The notes beneath the pieces were generated by a model. It was not told where the DNA came from and did not search any database. It saw only the letters and a list, made by a program, of their open reading frames with translations. A stretch of 64,000 nucleotides of DNA from Desulfotignum sp. (GTDB lineage Bacteria; Desulfobacterota; Desulfobacteria; Desulfobacterales; Desulfobacteraceae): NCBI GenBank assembly GCA_011390635.1, contig JAABSA010000007.1, positions 58,772-122,771 on the forward strand, in the 5' to 3' direction. Numbering within the stretch: position 1 is the first letter of the stretch; every line of letters begins with the position of its first letter. Below, in pieces: positions 26,652-36,148 of the stretch. Position numbers and translations under genes: made by a program.

Positions 26652-27953
26652 ATGGATCCTCATACACTCGGTATTATTGGCATTGCAGCGTTATTTTTTC
26701 TTCTCTTGCTCGGCATGCCCATCGGTTTTTCCCTGGCATTTGTGGGATTCTGGGGCATCAGTTTCATGACAGATATTTCTGTCGCCCTCCCCACCCTGGT
26801 GAAATCATTTTACGGCACATTTACCACCTATTCCTTTACGGTCATACCGTTGTTTGTCATCATGGGAGAGTTTGCAACGGCCTCCGGCCTGAGCCAGGGG
26901 ATCTATACGGTGGCGGACAAATGGCTGCGGCGGCTGCCGGGGGGACTGGGTATCGCCACCATCGGTGCCTGTTCCGGCTTTGCCGCCATCTGCGGTTCAT
27001 CTGTCGCCACCGCCGCCACCCTGGGCCGGGTGGCATTACCGGAAATGAAAAAATATGAGTATGATACCCAGCTGGCCACAGGAACCGTTGCTGCCGGGGG
27101 AACCCTGGGGTTTCTCATTCCGCCGAGTATCGGATTTGTGGTCTATGGGATTCTCACCGAACAATCCATCGGCAAACTGCTGATAGCCGGTTTTCTGCCC
27201 GGTTTTCTGCTGGCACTGGCCTTTTGTGTCATTATTGTGATCTGGGTGATGATCAAGCCCTCGGCAGCGCCCCAAAACCCCGAACGGGTGCCATTTCTGG
27301 AAAAACTGACCTCTCTGCTGACGGTCTGGGAGCTGATAGCGGTATTTTGTCTGGTAATGGGAGGCATCTATCTGGGATTTTTCACCCCGAACGAAGCCGG
27401 TGCCCTGGGCGCCTTTTTCCTGTTTGTCGTCACCCTTGCCAAGAAAAAAATGACCTGGAACAGCCTGGTAGAAGCTCTGAAGGCCACCACCCGGGTGTCG
27501 GTAATGATATTCATGATTCTGGCCGGTGCCTATATATTCACCTATTTCATGGCCCTGACCATGATTCCCATGAAACTGTCCATGTGGCTGGTTCAAATGG
27601 ATCTGTCGCCGTATTTCATCCTGTTTATTATCCTTGTGGGATATGTATTTCTGGGATGTTTTCTGGATGCCACCTCGATGATGGTGCTGACCCTGCCGGT
27701 CATTTTTCCCACCATTCTCGAACTGGGATTCAATCCCATCTGGTTCGGTGTCATATCTGTTCTCATGATGGAAGCCGGCCTGATCACCCCGCCCCTGGGG
27801 TTGAATATCTTTGTGATTTCAGGCGTGGCCGGTGTCCCCATGGGTGAGGTATACAAGGGAACTATGGTTTTTCTGCTGGCCATTTTTGTGGTGGTGTTTC
27901 TGATAACGATATTTCCCCAGATTGCCCTGTTCCTTCCGGGTGTAATGAATTGA
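26652..27953 (+). CDS. TRAP transporter large permease (DctM)
   Basis: The protein has 433 residues and about 12 membrane segments. Characteristic pieces include GMPIGFSLAFVG, IPLFVIMGEFATASGL, GGTLGFLIPPSI and FFTPNEAGALGAF. It carries out sodium-coupled substrate translocation together with DctQ and DctP. A GGAAAGAACAGGAAA stretch precedes the ATG. A 156-base gap without an evident hairpin separates it from the next gene. Confidence 0.93.
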   Translation: MDPHTLGIIGIAALFFLLLLGMPIGFSLAFVGFWGISFMTDISVALPTLVKSFYGTFTTYSFTVIPLFVIMGEFATASGLSQGIYTVADKWLRRLPGGLGIATIGACSGFAAICGSSVATAATLGRVALPEMKKYEYDTQLATGTVAAGGTLGFLIPPSIGFVVYGILTEQSIGKLLIAGFLPGFLLALAFCVIIVIWVMIKPSAAPQNPERVPFLEKLTSLLTVWELIAVFCLVMGGIYLGFFTPNEAGALGAFFLFVVTLAKKKMTWNSLVEALKATTRVSVMIFMILAGAYIFTYFMALTMIPMKLSMWLVQMDLSPYFILFIILVGYVFLGCFLDATSMMVLTLPVIFPTILELGFNPIWFGVISVLMMEAGLITPPLGLNIFVISGVAGVPMGEVYKGTMVFLLAIFVVVFLITIFPQIALFLPGVMN

Positions 27954-28109
27954 GACATGATGGGAAAATTTCGAGAAAACCATCAGTTGATAGATGTGTG
28001 AATAAAGGCCATGCCCTGTGGGATACAAAAAATAATGGAGTAATCCGGCAGGTTGCCTGGTTATTTCATGTCAATATAACCGTGAAAAGCGCTTGAAAGG
28101 AAATGAAAC

Positions 28110-28706
28110 ATGTCTTCTATTGAAAACCTAAGGATCCGAACCATCTATACGATTGTGGAAGAAACCCATGCCGACGGACAGACGGTACTGGATACCCCGA
28201 CCCGGAAAGCGGCCTGTGCCGCTGTGTTCCACAATCCCTATGCCGGTGTGTTCCAGGCGGATCTGTCTCTGCTGTATGAATGGAGCGAACAGATCGGTGA
28301 AATGCTGACCCAAAAAGCCGTGGCTGCCCTGGGAATAGCTCCCGACAAGGTGGAAAGCTACGGCAAGGCCGCCATCTGTGGACTGGATGGAGAGCGGGAA
28401 CATTGTGCCGCCCTGATGCATCCGGCCCTTGGCAAACCCATTCGTGCCAATGTGGGCGGCGGCAAGGCCCTGCTGCCTTCGGCCAAGAAGCTGGGTGGGC
28501 CTGGATGTGCCATTGATCTTCCCCTGGGCCATAAGGATGCGGCTTATGTGCGGTCTCATTTTGATGCCATGGAGGTCCGGATACCGGACGCCCCCCGGGC
28601 CGATGAACTGATCCTGATCGTTGGGGTTACCGATTCCGGCCGGCCGGTGCCCCGGGTGGGGGGATTGACCACCGGTGAAATTGTCGGTGATGATGGATTG
28701 CGGTAA
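28110..28706 (+). CDS. AA_synth (DUF1185) family protein
   Basis: The protein has 198 residues with the family features RTIYTIVEETHADGQ, AVFHNPYAGVFQADLS, GLDGEREHCAALMHPALGKPIR and a glycine-rich ANVGGGKALLPS. The Pfam label refers to amino acid synthesis, but no reaction has been firmly assigned that I know of. Such genes are often found with catabolic amidase or TRAP genes. A strong AAAGGAAATGAAAC site precedes the ATG. Its place between transporter and hydroxylase argues for a role in the same pathway. Confidence 0.78.
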   Translation: MSSIENLRIRTIYTIVEETHADGQTVLDTPTRKAACAAVFHNPYAGVFQADLSLLYEWSEQIGEMLTQKAVAALGIAPDKVESYGKAAICGLDGEREHCAALMHPALGKPIRANVGGGKALLPSAKKLGGPGCAIDLPLGHKDAAYVRSHFDAMEVRIPDAPRADELILIVGVTDSGRPVPRVGGLTTGEIVGDDGLR

Positions 28707-28730
28707 ACAGGCCCGACATTTTATATGAAA

Positions 28731-28817
28731 GCCGTCAGCCGTCAGTACTCAGTTAACAGCTAAAAGCCAAAAGCTAATAGATAACAGCTAAAGGCTAAAA
28801 GCTAACCGCTAACCGCT
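28731..28817. repeat. Degenerate short tandem repeats (AACAGCTAAAAGC type)
   Basis: GCCGTCAG is doubled at the left end. It is followed by about seven imperfect copies of a roughly 10-base unit around AGCTAAAAGC or GCTAACC. The stretch lies between the AA_synth gene and the hydroxylase small subunit. It has no coding potential and no clear stem. Its role is unknown. Confidence 0.55.
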
Positions 28818-28881
28818 TTCCCGTTGTGCCCGTCAGGGCATGGGGGTTATTAAAAAATATGTATGGCAAGGATAAAAAAAA

Positions 28882-29403
28882 GTGACACAGACCAGAATTC
28901 CCGTACAGTTTATACTGAACGGCAAAAAAACAGCGGTGGATATCTTACCGGAACAGTCCGCACTTCAGGTGATCAGAGATGAACTGGGCATGAAAGGGAC
29001 CAAGGAGGGATGCGGCATCGGAGAATGCGGGGCATGTACCATCGAGGTAAATGGTCAGGCAGTCAATGCCTGTCTCATGTTCGGTGTGCAGCTGGACGGC
29101 TGCCGGGTGATGACCGTGGAGGGCCTGGCCGAAGACGGTCGCCTGCATCCGGTTCAGGAAAAATTTCTGGCCGGACATGCCGTACAATGCGGTTTTTGTA
29201 CACCCGGGCTGCTCATGAGCACCCATGCGCTGCTGGGGGAAAATCCCGAACCGGATGACCATCAGATTGTCCAGGCCATTTCAGGCAATATCTGCCGGTG
29301 CACCGGATATCAGCAGATTTTTTCATCTGTCCGTGCCGCCTGCGGGCAGTCCGATCAGGGAAGTGTCCGGGAAAATCAAGACAGTAAGGAAGAAAGGTGC
29401 TGA
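28882..29403 (+). CDS. Molybdenum hydroxylase [2Fe-2S] small subunit
   Basis: The protein has 173 residues. The N-terminal plant-ferredoxin domain has [10 protein letters not shown] followed by a fourth Cys. The C-terminal domain has QCGFCTPG and ICRCTGY, the ligands of the second [2Fe-2S] cluster. It transfers electrons between the molybdenum and FAD subunits. The start is GTG at 28882, with AAGGA nine bases upstream. It corresponds to NdhS-like subunits of nicotinate dehydrogenase and to the small subunits of xanthine and CO dehydrogenases. Confidence 0.92.
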   Translation: MTQTRIPVQFILNGKKTAVDILPEQSALQVIRDELGMKGTKEGCGIGECGACTIEVNGQAVNACLMFGVQLDGCRVMTVEGLAEDGRLHPVQEKFLAGHAVQCGFCTPGLLMSTHALLGENPEPDDHQIVQAISGNICRCTGYQQIFSSVRAACGQSDQGSVRENQDSKEERC

Positions 29404-29404
29404 T

Positions 29405-30274
29405 ATGACAACCATGACCTGTATCCGCCCGGAAAATCTGGATGAAGCGGTTGACTTTCTCCATCACCATGGTCCAGACACCCATATCCTGGCAGGAGGA
29501 ACCGATCTGATGGTGGATTTGAGATCCGGGAAACATCACAGGCCCTATCTGCTGGATACCTCCCGGATCGATTCTTTGAAAACGGTTCAGATCAGTGATG
29601 ACCTGTCCCGTTTGTCTATCGGCTCCGGGGTGACACTGACCCGGATCAATACCCTGCCTCTTATCAAAGATCATGCTCCGGCATTGCACAAGTGCAGCTT
29701 CACCTTTGCCAGCCGGCAGATTCGCAATATGGCAACCATCGGCGGAAATGTGGCCCATGCATCCCCCTGCGGAGATACCATCCCTCCACTGGTGATCCAT
29801 GAGGCCGAGGCCGTGGTGGCAAACAAGGACGGCAACCGGAACATTCCTCTGCTGGAGATGAACAAGGGGGCGTATCAGAGTGCCCTTCACCCGGAAGACC
29901 TGGTGGTGAAGTTCATTTTACAGGCCAGACAGCCGGGATTTTCTGACTTTCAGAAAATCGGCCGCAGAAAAGCCCTTGCCACCTCCCGGATGAGCATGGC
30001 GGTGATGGCGGATAAGGACAGCCAGGGCTGTATCTCGTTTATCCGTTTTTCGCTGGGGGCCTGCACCCCCACCCCCCAGCGGATGCATGATGTTGAATCC
30101 CTTTTTACCGGTAAAATCCCCAGTGTCAAACTGATCAATCAGGGGGCCGGCCTTCTGGCGGAAAAAATGGTTGAAATCACCGGGCGGCGGCCATCCATAA
30201 CCTATAAAGAACCTGCGGTGCAGGGACTTTTCAAACGGATGATCTATCCGATGGTGACATGGTGCAGACAATGA
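29405..30274 (+). CDS. Molybdenum hydroxylase FAD-binding subunit
   Basis: The protein has 289 residues from ATG 29405. The longer upstream frame overlaps the previous gene and lacks family similarity. FAD-binding motifs are HILAGGTDLMVDL (about 30-42) and RNMATIGGNVAHASPCGD (about 103-120). The domain ends with a CO dehydrogenase flavoprotein C-terminal part. It passes electrons to NAD or another acceptor. The start lies 1 base after the small-subunit stop, and the stop overlaps the large-subunit start by 4 bases. Confidence 0.92.
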   Translation: MTTMTCIRPENLDEAVDFLHHHGPDTHILAGGTDLMVDLRSGKHHRPYLLDTSRIDSLKTVQISDDLSRLSIGSGVTLTRINTLPLIKDHAPALHKCSFTFASRQIRNMATIGGNVAHASPCGDTIPPLVIHEAEAVVANKDGNRNIPLLEMNKGAYQSALHPEDLVVKFILQARQPGFSDFQKIGRRKALATSRMSMAVMADKDSQGCISFIRFSLGACTPTPQRMHDVESLFTGKIPSVKLINQGAGLLAEKMVEITGRRPSITYKEPAVQGLFKRMIYPMVTWCRQ

Positions 30275-32559
30275 GCAATGACAGGTATCATACAGTTGGT
30301 AAAAGCATTCTTCGCAGGGGTGCAAAAGAACGGCTTACAGGCAATCCGATTTTCTGTGCGGACATGGAACCGGAAAACGCGCTGTATCTGAAAGCGGTCA
30401 GAAGCCGCCACCCCCATGCCGGGATCCTGGGGATCGATGTGTCATCGGCCATGTCGGTTCCGGGGGTGGTGCAGGTGTTTACGGCAAAGGATATCCCCGG
30501 AAAAAATCTGATGGGCATCATCAACAAGGATCAGCCGCTTCTGGCGGAAGACAAGGTCCGGTCCCTGGCAGATCCGGTGGCCCTGGTGGCGGCCCGGACG
30601 CCAGGGGCCGCGGATCTGGCAGCGGCAGCGGTATCTGTGGACTATGATCCCCTGCCGGCGGTGTTTGATCCTGAAGAAGCCATGGCACAGGATGCGCCGC
30701 AGATCCATGCCAAAGGCAATGTGATGGTGCAAAAAAAGGTCTGCAGAGGCGATGTGACCGCCGCATTTGACAAGGCCCATACCATTATTGAAAAAACCTA
30801 CCGGACCAGTGCCATCGAGCATACCTATCTGGAACCGGATGCCGGCATCGGTTTTCCGGACGAAGACGGGACACTGGTCATTTACGCATCCACCCAGAAT
30901 CCCCATTATGACCACAAAGAAGTGGTCTCCCTGCTGGGGGTGGAAGACCATGCCGTCCGCATTATCCAGGCAGCCACCGGCGGGGGATTCGGCTCCAAGC
31001 TGGACATGAACGTCCAGGGATTCATCGGGCTGGCCCTGTACCATCTGAAACAGCCTGTCCGGTATGTGTATACCCGTGAAGAGGCCTTTCTGGCAACCGC
31101 CAAACGGCATCCCTTTGTCATCCACATGAAAACCGGGGCAGATGAAACGGGCCGCATCACGGCAATGCAGATGAAAGCGGTCTGCAATACCGGGGCTTAC
31201 GGCTCCTATGGGATCGCCGTGGCTTCCCGGGCCGCGGTGCATGCCACAGGCCCCTATGCCATTGACAATGTAAACCTGGAATGTACCGCAGTTTATACCA
31301 ACCATCCCTTCTGCGGTGCCATGAGGGGATTCGGCACCCCCCAGATGGCCCTGGCCCATGAAAGCCAGATGGATCTCCATGCCCGGGCCCTGAATATGGA
31401 TCCCCTCGAAATACGGGTGTTGAACGGGGTAAAAAAGGGGACTGTCACAGCTACCGGCCAGGTGCTCACAGACAGTGTCGGTTTTCAGGATTGTCTGACT
31501 GCGGTGCAGCCGGAATATGAAAAAGCCATGAAAGGGTGGCTGTCTGAACCCACCCCGGCCTATATCAGACGGGGTGTCGGGATCGGCGGGATGTGGTACG
31601 GCATCGGCAATACCGGGGTGCAGAACCCCTCCACCGCGCGCGTTGCCATGGACCGGGAGGGACAGGTCACGCTGTTTACCGGGTGTGCGGATATCGGTCA
31701 GGGCTCCACGACCGTTCTTTCCCAGATTGCAGGAGAAGCGCTGGGACTGGATGCCATGGACATCCATGTGGTGGTGGCGGATACAAAATATACCACCAAC
31801 GCCGGGGCCACATCGGCCAGCCGCCAGACCTATATTTCAGGCAATGCGGTAAAACAGGCCGCTGACAAGCTGGCGGATGTGCTGCTGACCGAAGCGGTAA
31901 ATTATCTAAAGATCCGGAAATCAGATCTGCGGCTGGAAAACGGCAGGGTGTTCGATTCCCGGCATCCGGAAAAACAGGTGGCATTCTCCCGGCTGGCTCC
32001 CCGGATTCTTGACAAGGGAGGGGAGTTGTCCTGGCAGGGATATTTTGATCCGGAAACCGTCCCGCTTCACCCGGACACCGGCGAAGGCATCCCCTATTCC
32101 ACCTATGCATTTGCCTGTCATGCCGCGTGTGTGGAAGTGGATGTGCTGACCGGAGAAACCAGTGTATGCCGGGTTATTGCCGCCCATGACGTGGGAAAAG
32201 CGATCCATCCGGAAAATGTGATCGGCCAGATCTGCGGCGGGGTGGCCATGGGGGTGGGATTTGCCCTGATGGAGGAATTTGTGCCGGGGGAGACCATCTC
32301 CATGAATGACTATCATATTCCAACGGCCGCGGACATGCCCTGTGTGATTCCCATCATTGTGGAAGCCTCTGAGCCTAGCGGTCCCTTTGGTGCCAAAGGG
32401 GTGGGCGAACCTGCCCTGATTCCCACGGCACCGGCGATTATCAATGCGGTTACCCATGCCCTGGGAAAACGGATATATGCGCTGCCGGCCAGCCTGGAGA
32501 GGGTCCTGGATGCCAGTATCGCATCCGGTCATTTCAACAATTGTTATCAGGAGAGCTAA
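30271..32559 (+). CDS. Molybdenum hydroxylase large (molybdopterin) subunit, nicotinate dehydrogenase-like
   Basis: The protein has 762 residues. Xanthine-oxidase-family motifs are present: GGGFGSKLDM, AMRGFGTPQMA, TGCADIGQGS and the C-terminal GAKGVGE carrying the catalytic Glu at about 713. It should hydroxylate a carbon next to a ring nitrogen using water. In Eubacterium barkeri nicotinate dehydrogenase this function is split between two proteins; here it is one chain. The specific substrate is inferred from the enamidase and reductase genes that follow. The start at 30271 forms an ATGA overlap and is preferred over 30259. Confidence 0.9.
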   Translation: MSNDRYHTVGKSILRRGAKERLTGNPIFCADMEPENALYLKAVRSRHPHAGILGIDVSSAMSVPGVVQVFTAKDIPGKNLMGIINKDQPLLAEDKVRSLADPVALVAARTPGAADLAAAAVSVDYDPLPAVFDPEEAMAQDAPQIHAKGNVMVQKKVCRGDVTAAFDKAHTIIEKTYRTSAIEHTYLEPDAGIGFPDEDGTLVIYASTQNPHYDHKEVVSLLGVEDHAVRIIQAATGGGFGSKLDMNVQGFIGLALYHLKQPVRYVYTREEAFLATAKRHPFVIHMKTGADETGRITAMQMKAVCNTGAYGSYGIAVASRAAVHATGPYAIDNVNLECTAVYTNHPFCGAMRGFGTPQMALAHESQMDLHARALNMDPLEIRVLNGVKKGTVTATGQVLTDSVGFQDCLTAVQPEYEKAMKGWLSEPTPAYIRRGVGIGGMWYGIGNTGVQNPSTARVAMDREGQVTLFTGCADIGQGSTTVLSQIAGEALGLDAMDIHVVVADTKYTTNAGATSASRQTYISGNAVKQAADKLADVLLTEAVNYLKIRKSDLRLENGRVFDSRHPEKQVAFSRLAPRILDKGGELSWQGYFDPETVPLHPDTGEGIPYSTYAFACHAACVEVDVLTGETSVCRVIAAHDVGKAIHPENVIGQICGGVAMGVGFALMEEFVPGETISMNDYHIPTAADMPCVIPIIVEASEPSGPFGAKGVGEPALIPTAPAIINAVTHALGKRIYALPASLERVLDASIASGHFNNCYQES

Positions 32560-32560
32560 C

Positions 32561-33727
32561 ATGTCAGATGTACTGCTTAAAAATATCGGCACCATTGTCA
32601 GTGGAAATATCAATCATCCCATTCTGGAGGGAGATGCCATCCTTTCTTTGGACGGAAAGGTTTCCCGGGTGGGGTTCCTGGCGGAATGGGACGATATCCC
32701 GGACATGGCCGCTGTCATCGACTGCCGCGGCACAACGGTCACACCTGGTTTGATCGATTCCCACTGCCATCCCATCCTGGGGGATTATACCTCCCGGCAG
32801 CAGCAGACAGGGTTTCTGGAAAGTGAACTCCATGGCGGTGTCACCACCATGATTTCCGCAGGAGAGGTGCATCTGCAGGGCCGGCCCAAGGATCCGGCCG
32901 GGGTGAAGGCCCTGGCTATTCTGGCAGCCAAGGCGTTTACCAATTTCCGGCCCGGCGGGGCAAAAGTAGAAGGTGGTGCCGTCATCCTGGAAAACGGACT
33001 GAAGCAGACAGATTTTGAAGAGATGGCAAAAGAAGGGGTGCATATTGTCGGAGAAGTGGGGCTGGGGTCTGTCAAAGACCCGGAGGTGGCCGCGCCCATG
33101 ATTCAGTGGGCAAAGGATTGCGGTATGACCGTGATGATGCACACCGGCGGCACATCAATTCCCGGAAGCAGCACGGTCACGGCCGACATGGTCATGCGGG
33201 CCAATCCGGACATCGCTTCCCATGTGAATGGCGGCCCGACTGCGGTTGCCATTGATGAGGTCCGGCAACTGATTACACAGACAGAGATTGCCCTGGAAAT
33301 TGTTCATTGCGGTAATCCGTTGATGGCGGTGGAAGCTGCAAGGCTGTTTGTGGAAAAAAAAGTGCTGCACCGGGTGATTATTGGAAACGATGCCCCGTCG
33401 GGTACGGGCGTGGTGCCGCTGGGAATCCTGCGGGTGATCAATCACCTGGCCGGCCTGACCCCCATTACCGCGGCACAGGCCATCTGCCTGGCCACCGGGA
33501 ACACCGCCCGGATCCATAAATTGAACCGCGGCATCATCGAACCCGGCCGGGAGGCGGATTTCGTGATAATGGACACCCCCATGGGGTCTGTGGGAAAAGA
33601 TGCCCTGGCTGCCATCGCAGCAGGGGATGTGCCGGGGGTGGCCATGGTGATTGTGGACGGGAAAGTGGTGGTGTCCAAAAGCCGGAACACACCGCCGCCG
33701 GTCACAATGCCGGAAAAAATATCCTGA
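32561..33727 (+). CDS. ena: Enamidase-like amidohydrolase
   Basis: The protein has 388 residues. It matches my memory of Eubacterium barkeri enamidase along the full length: DSHCH metal ligands at His68 and His70, GGVTTMISAGEVHLQGRPKD, IVGEVGLGSVKDPE, HTGGTSIPGSSTVTAD, VNGGPTA, GNDAPSGTG and the end KSRNTPPP. That enzyme hydrolyses 1,4,5,6-tetrahydro-6-oxonicotinate to 2-formylglutarate and ammonia. The match to enamidase is stronger than to other cyclic amidohydrolases I know. GAGAG precedes the ATG. The gene starts 1 base after the hydroxylase stop, in the same operon. Confidence 0.8.
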   Translation: MSDVLLKNIGTIVSGNINHPILEGDAILSLDGKVSRVGFLAEWDDIPDMAAVIDCRGTTVTPGLIDSHCHPILGDYTSRQQQTGFLESELHGGVTTMISAGEVHLQGRPKDPAGVKALAILAAKAFTNFRPGGAKVEGGAVILENGLKQTDFEEMAKEGVHIVGEVGLGSVKDPEVAAPMIQWAKDCGMTVMMHTGGTSIPGSSTVTADMVMRANPDIASHVNGGPTAVAIDEVRQLITQTEIALEIVHCGNPLMAVEAARLFVEKKVLHRVIIGNDAPSGTGVVPLGILRVINHLAGLTPITAAQAICLATGNTARIHKLNRGIIEPGREADFVIMDTPMGSVGKDALAAIAAGDVPGVAMVIVDGKVVVSKSRNTPPPVTMPEKIS

Positions 33728-33747
33728 TCGATGCCGGAGACAGCCCT

Positions 33748-35268
33748 ATGATTCAGATATCTGAAAAAAGCTGCACAGGTTGCGGTTTCTGTATGCGGGA
33801 CTGCCCGGTGGCCGCCGTCACCATCCATCGAAAAAAAGCGCAGATTGATACGGAAACATGTGTCAGCTGCGGAGTCTGCTCGCGGGTGTGTCCGGAAGGG
33901 GCTGTGTCTGTTGATGCTAACCGGCCTGCAGACACGGTTGAATGTGAGGCATGCCCCATCAAATGCCAGGTGCCGCAGGGTGCTGTGGGGGCATGCCGGC
34001 GCTACCTGAATGAGAACGGACACCTTTTGCGGACAACTGCGCAGCTGGCCTATGCCGCGGTGAAAGATGAGATCGGACCGCTGCCGGCAAGGGAAATTCA
34101 GACACCGGTCATTACCGCCATCGGGGCCGGTACCAGCTATCCCTGCTGCAAACCCGCACCGGGTATTGTCACCGAAAACCGGGACGGGGTGGATGTGGTG
34201 ACAGTGGTCACGGAAGTGCCGTTGAGCTACAGTTCCATTCTTCTCAAGATCGACACAGACATATTCATCGGCAAAGAAGGCGCCGAAGTGATGGTGGGAA
34301 AACGGGTGGTGGGGATGGTGGAAACCGAGCAGTACGGATCTAAAATGCTGCATATCGGCGGCGTCAACCGCCTGACCGGCCCCAACGGGTTTCTGGTGGC
34401 CAGAACCATCACCGATATTGCCAACCGCAAGCCTGTCAAGCTCAAAATTTCCGGCGGCAGCCGATTGACTGTGCAGGTGGGCAATCCCCCGGAAATCGAC
34501 GGCAAGCCGGTACAAAAGATGCGGGTGGGATGCGGCAGCGCCACTTTGGGTATCTTTGCCCCCTTGTTGAAGGATGCAGCCGATGAGGTGATCGTCCTGG
34601 ACTCCCATATCACCGGACAGCTCAGTCAGCATGTGGCCGGCACCTATGTAGGGGTGAACCCCACGGGGGTGTCTCTGATTTTTCGCAAGAGCACGCCGGG
34701 AAGATATTTCGGAGATCACGGATCCGGCTGGGGCGGGACCTCCATTATTGATCCGGTCACCATAATTTCCGCCATTGACATGAACGTGGCCCGGCCTGGT
34801 ATGACCATTCTTGTGACAGAGACTACCGGTGAAAAGGGTGCCATGTTCCGGGTAGACAACACCGGTGCCCCGGTACCGGTTTCCATGACAGACAAGGGCA
34901 AAAAAGCCCTGGCCGCCATCTCCGATGCCTGCGAACCTTCCCTTGTGTCCGCCATGTACACGGCCGGCAGCGGCGGCAGTGCCCGGGCCGGGGTAACCCG
35001 GTATCCCATCAAGCTCACCCGTGCGGTGCATGCCAGCAAGGCTGCTTTGACCGTTGGCGGGGCGCCCGGATTTGTCATGCCCGGGGGGGGGATCTCCTTT
35101 ATGGTGGATGTGGGAAAAATACGGAAAGGGGCCTTTTACTGGACTCCGACTCCGGCCACCATCTGCCCTTTGGAATACACCATGACGGTTGATGACTACA
35201 GGGAAATGGGCGGTCATGTCGAAGCCATGAAACCCTTTGACGCGGCTGATCCTGAAGATGATGGATAA
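33748..35268 (+). CDS. hnr: 6-Hydroxynicotinate reductase-like iron-sulfur protein
   Basis: The protein has 506 residues. A bacterial ferredoxin domain at the N-terminus has two [4Fe-4S] motifs, CTGCGFCMRDCP (about 9-20) and CVSCGVCSRVCP. Another Cys group follows (CEACPIKC). The rest is a long conserved region of unassigned fold with YPCCKP and several glycine-rich segments. Proteins with this build are annotated as 6-hydroxynicotinate reductase, which uses reduced ferredoxin to partly reduce the pyridine ring. The adjacent enamidase, which acts on the product, supports this. The assignment rests on context and memory of the family. Confidence 0.7.
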   Translation: MIQISEKSCTGCGFCMRDCPVAAVTIHRKKAQIDTETCVSCGVCSRVCPEGAVSVDANRPADTVECEACPIKCQVPQGAVGACRRYLNENGHLLRTTAQLAYAAVKDEIGPLPAREIQTPVITAIGAGTSYPCCKPAPGIVTENRDGVDVVTVVTEVPLSYSSILLKIDTDIFIGKEGAEVMVGKRVVGMVETEQYGSKMLHIGGVNRLTGPNGFLVARTITDIANRKPVKLKISGGSRLTVQVGNPPEIDGKPVQKMRVGCGSATLGIFAPLLKDAADEVIVLDSHITGQLSQHVAGTYVGVNPTGVSLIFRKSTPGRYFGDHGSGWGGTSIIDPVTIISAIDMNVARPGMTILVTETTGEKGAMFRVDNTGAPVPVSMTDKGKKALAAISDACEPSLVSAMYTAGSGGSARAGVTRYPIKLTRAVHASKAALTVGGAPGFVMPGGGISFMVDVGKIRKGAFYWTPTPATICPLEYTMTVDDYREMGGHVEAMKPFDAADPEDDG

Positions 35269-36148
35269 ACGCATGGTTCCAGGGCCGGGTAACCGGTCCC
35301 TGCTGGTGGAAAACGGCCCCATGCGTTTGACCATCCAGGCGTGGAAAGGCCCCCGGTTTGACATGGCGGCAGCCAGGCAGGCAGGGGAGATCGCCTATGC
35401 CTGCCTGGAACAGGTGGCCATCTGCCGGGATCTGTTGAGACACCGGTCTGAGGACCTGCTGGAAAAATTTGACAATCAGTCATTCCCCGTTCCAACGCAG
35501 ATGGTGAAAAATACCCTGATATTCGATGCCCCTGATTTGACACCCATGGCCGCAGTGGCCGGCAGTATCGCAGACGGGGTGGCAGACTTTCTTTTTCAAA
35601 AGGGAATGTCAAAGGTCATTGTGGATAACGGCGGTGACATTGCTGTCCGGCTTTCAGATGATGAAACAGCCCGTGTCGGGATAAGAAGTGACATATCCAG
35701 TGCGGAAATCAGCCATGTGATCATGCTGGATGCCCGGTGTTCGTCATGGGGTATCAACACCAGCGGTCTGGGAGGCCGCAGTTTTACCCGGGGAATTGCC
35801 ACGGCAGCCACGGTTGTGGCCCATTCTTCGGCACGGGCCGATGCGGCAGCCACCGATATCGCCAATGCCTGTTTTTGTGAAGATGCGGGCATCGTTCAGG
35901 TCCCCGCCGGTCAGTTGGATCCCATGACGGATATACCGGATATCCCGGTGACCGTTCAGGTAAAGGATCTGAAACCGGAAACCATTGCCGTTTCCCTGGA
36001 GCGCTCCCTGGACAGGGCAAATGGATATGTGGAAAACGGACTGATTATGGGTGCCATTATCACCGCCGGGGGCAAAACAGTTCACACCGGTATGCCCCCG
36101 GATTTTTTGAAAAAACAACAAAAAGGCCTGACAGATGGGAAAAGTTAA
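35258..36148 (+). CDS. UPF0280 family protein
   Basis: The protein has about 296 residues. UPF0280 features include the NRSLLVENGPMRLTIQAWKG start, AGSIADGVADFL, VIVDNGGDIAVRL and SSWGINTSGLGGRSF. The fold is related to ApbE flavin transferases, suggesting a cofactor or flavin-linked role, but no reaction is established. It overlaps the hnr-like stop by 11 bases when started at ATG 35258. ATG 35273 is an alternative with GGA upstream; a TTG at 35237 is unlikely. Its position suggests it helps mature or support the reductase. Confidence 0.75.
   Translation: MMDKRMVPGPGNRSLLVENGPMRLTIQAWKGPRFDMAAARQAGEIAYACLEQVAICRDLLRHRSEDLLEKFDNQSFPVPTQMVKNTLIFDAPDLTPMAAVAGSIADGVADFLFQKGMSKVIVDNGGDIAVRLSDDETARVGIRSDISSAEISHVIMLDARCSSWGINTSGLGGRSFTRGIATAATVVAHSSARADAAATDIANACFCEDAGIVQVPAGQLDPMTDIPDIPVTVQVKDLKPETIAVSLERSLDRANGYVENGLIMGAIITAGGKTVHTGMPPDFLKKQQKGLTDGKS

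Noticed and set aside
27954..28109. Riboswitch or small RNA between dctM and the AA_synth gene
   Set aside because: No conserved riboswitch core or stable long stem was seen by eye.
30442..31767. 441-codon open frame antisense to the molybdenum hydroxylase large subunit
   Set aside because: It covers the conserved cofactor-binding motifs of the sense gene and has no features of its own.
33442..35364. 640-codon open frame antisense to the hnr-like and enamidase genes
   Set aside because: Its translation is rich in His, Gly, Pro and Arg without domain features, typical of a shadow frame of GC-biased genes on the other strand.
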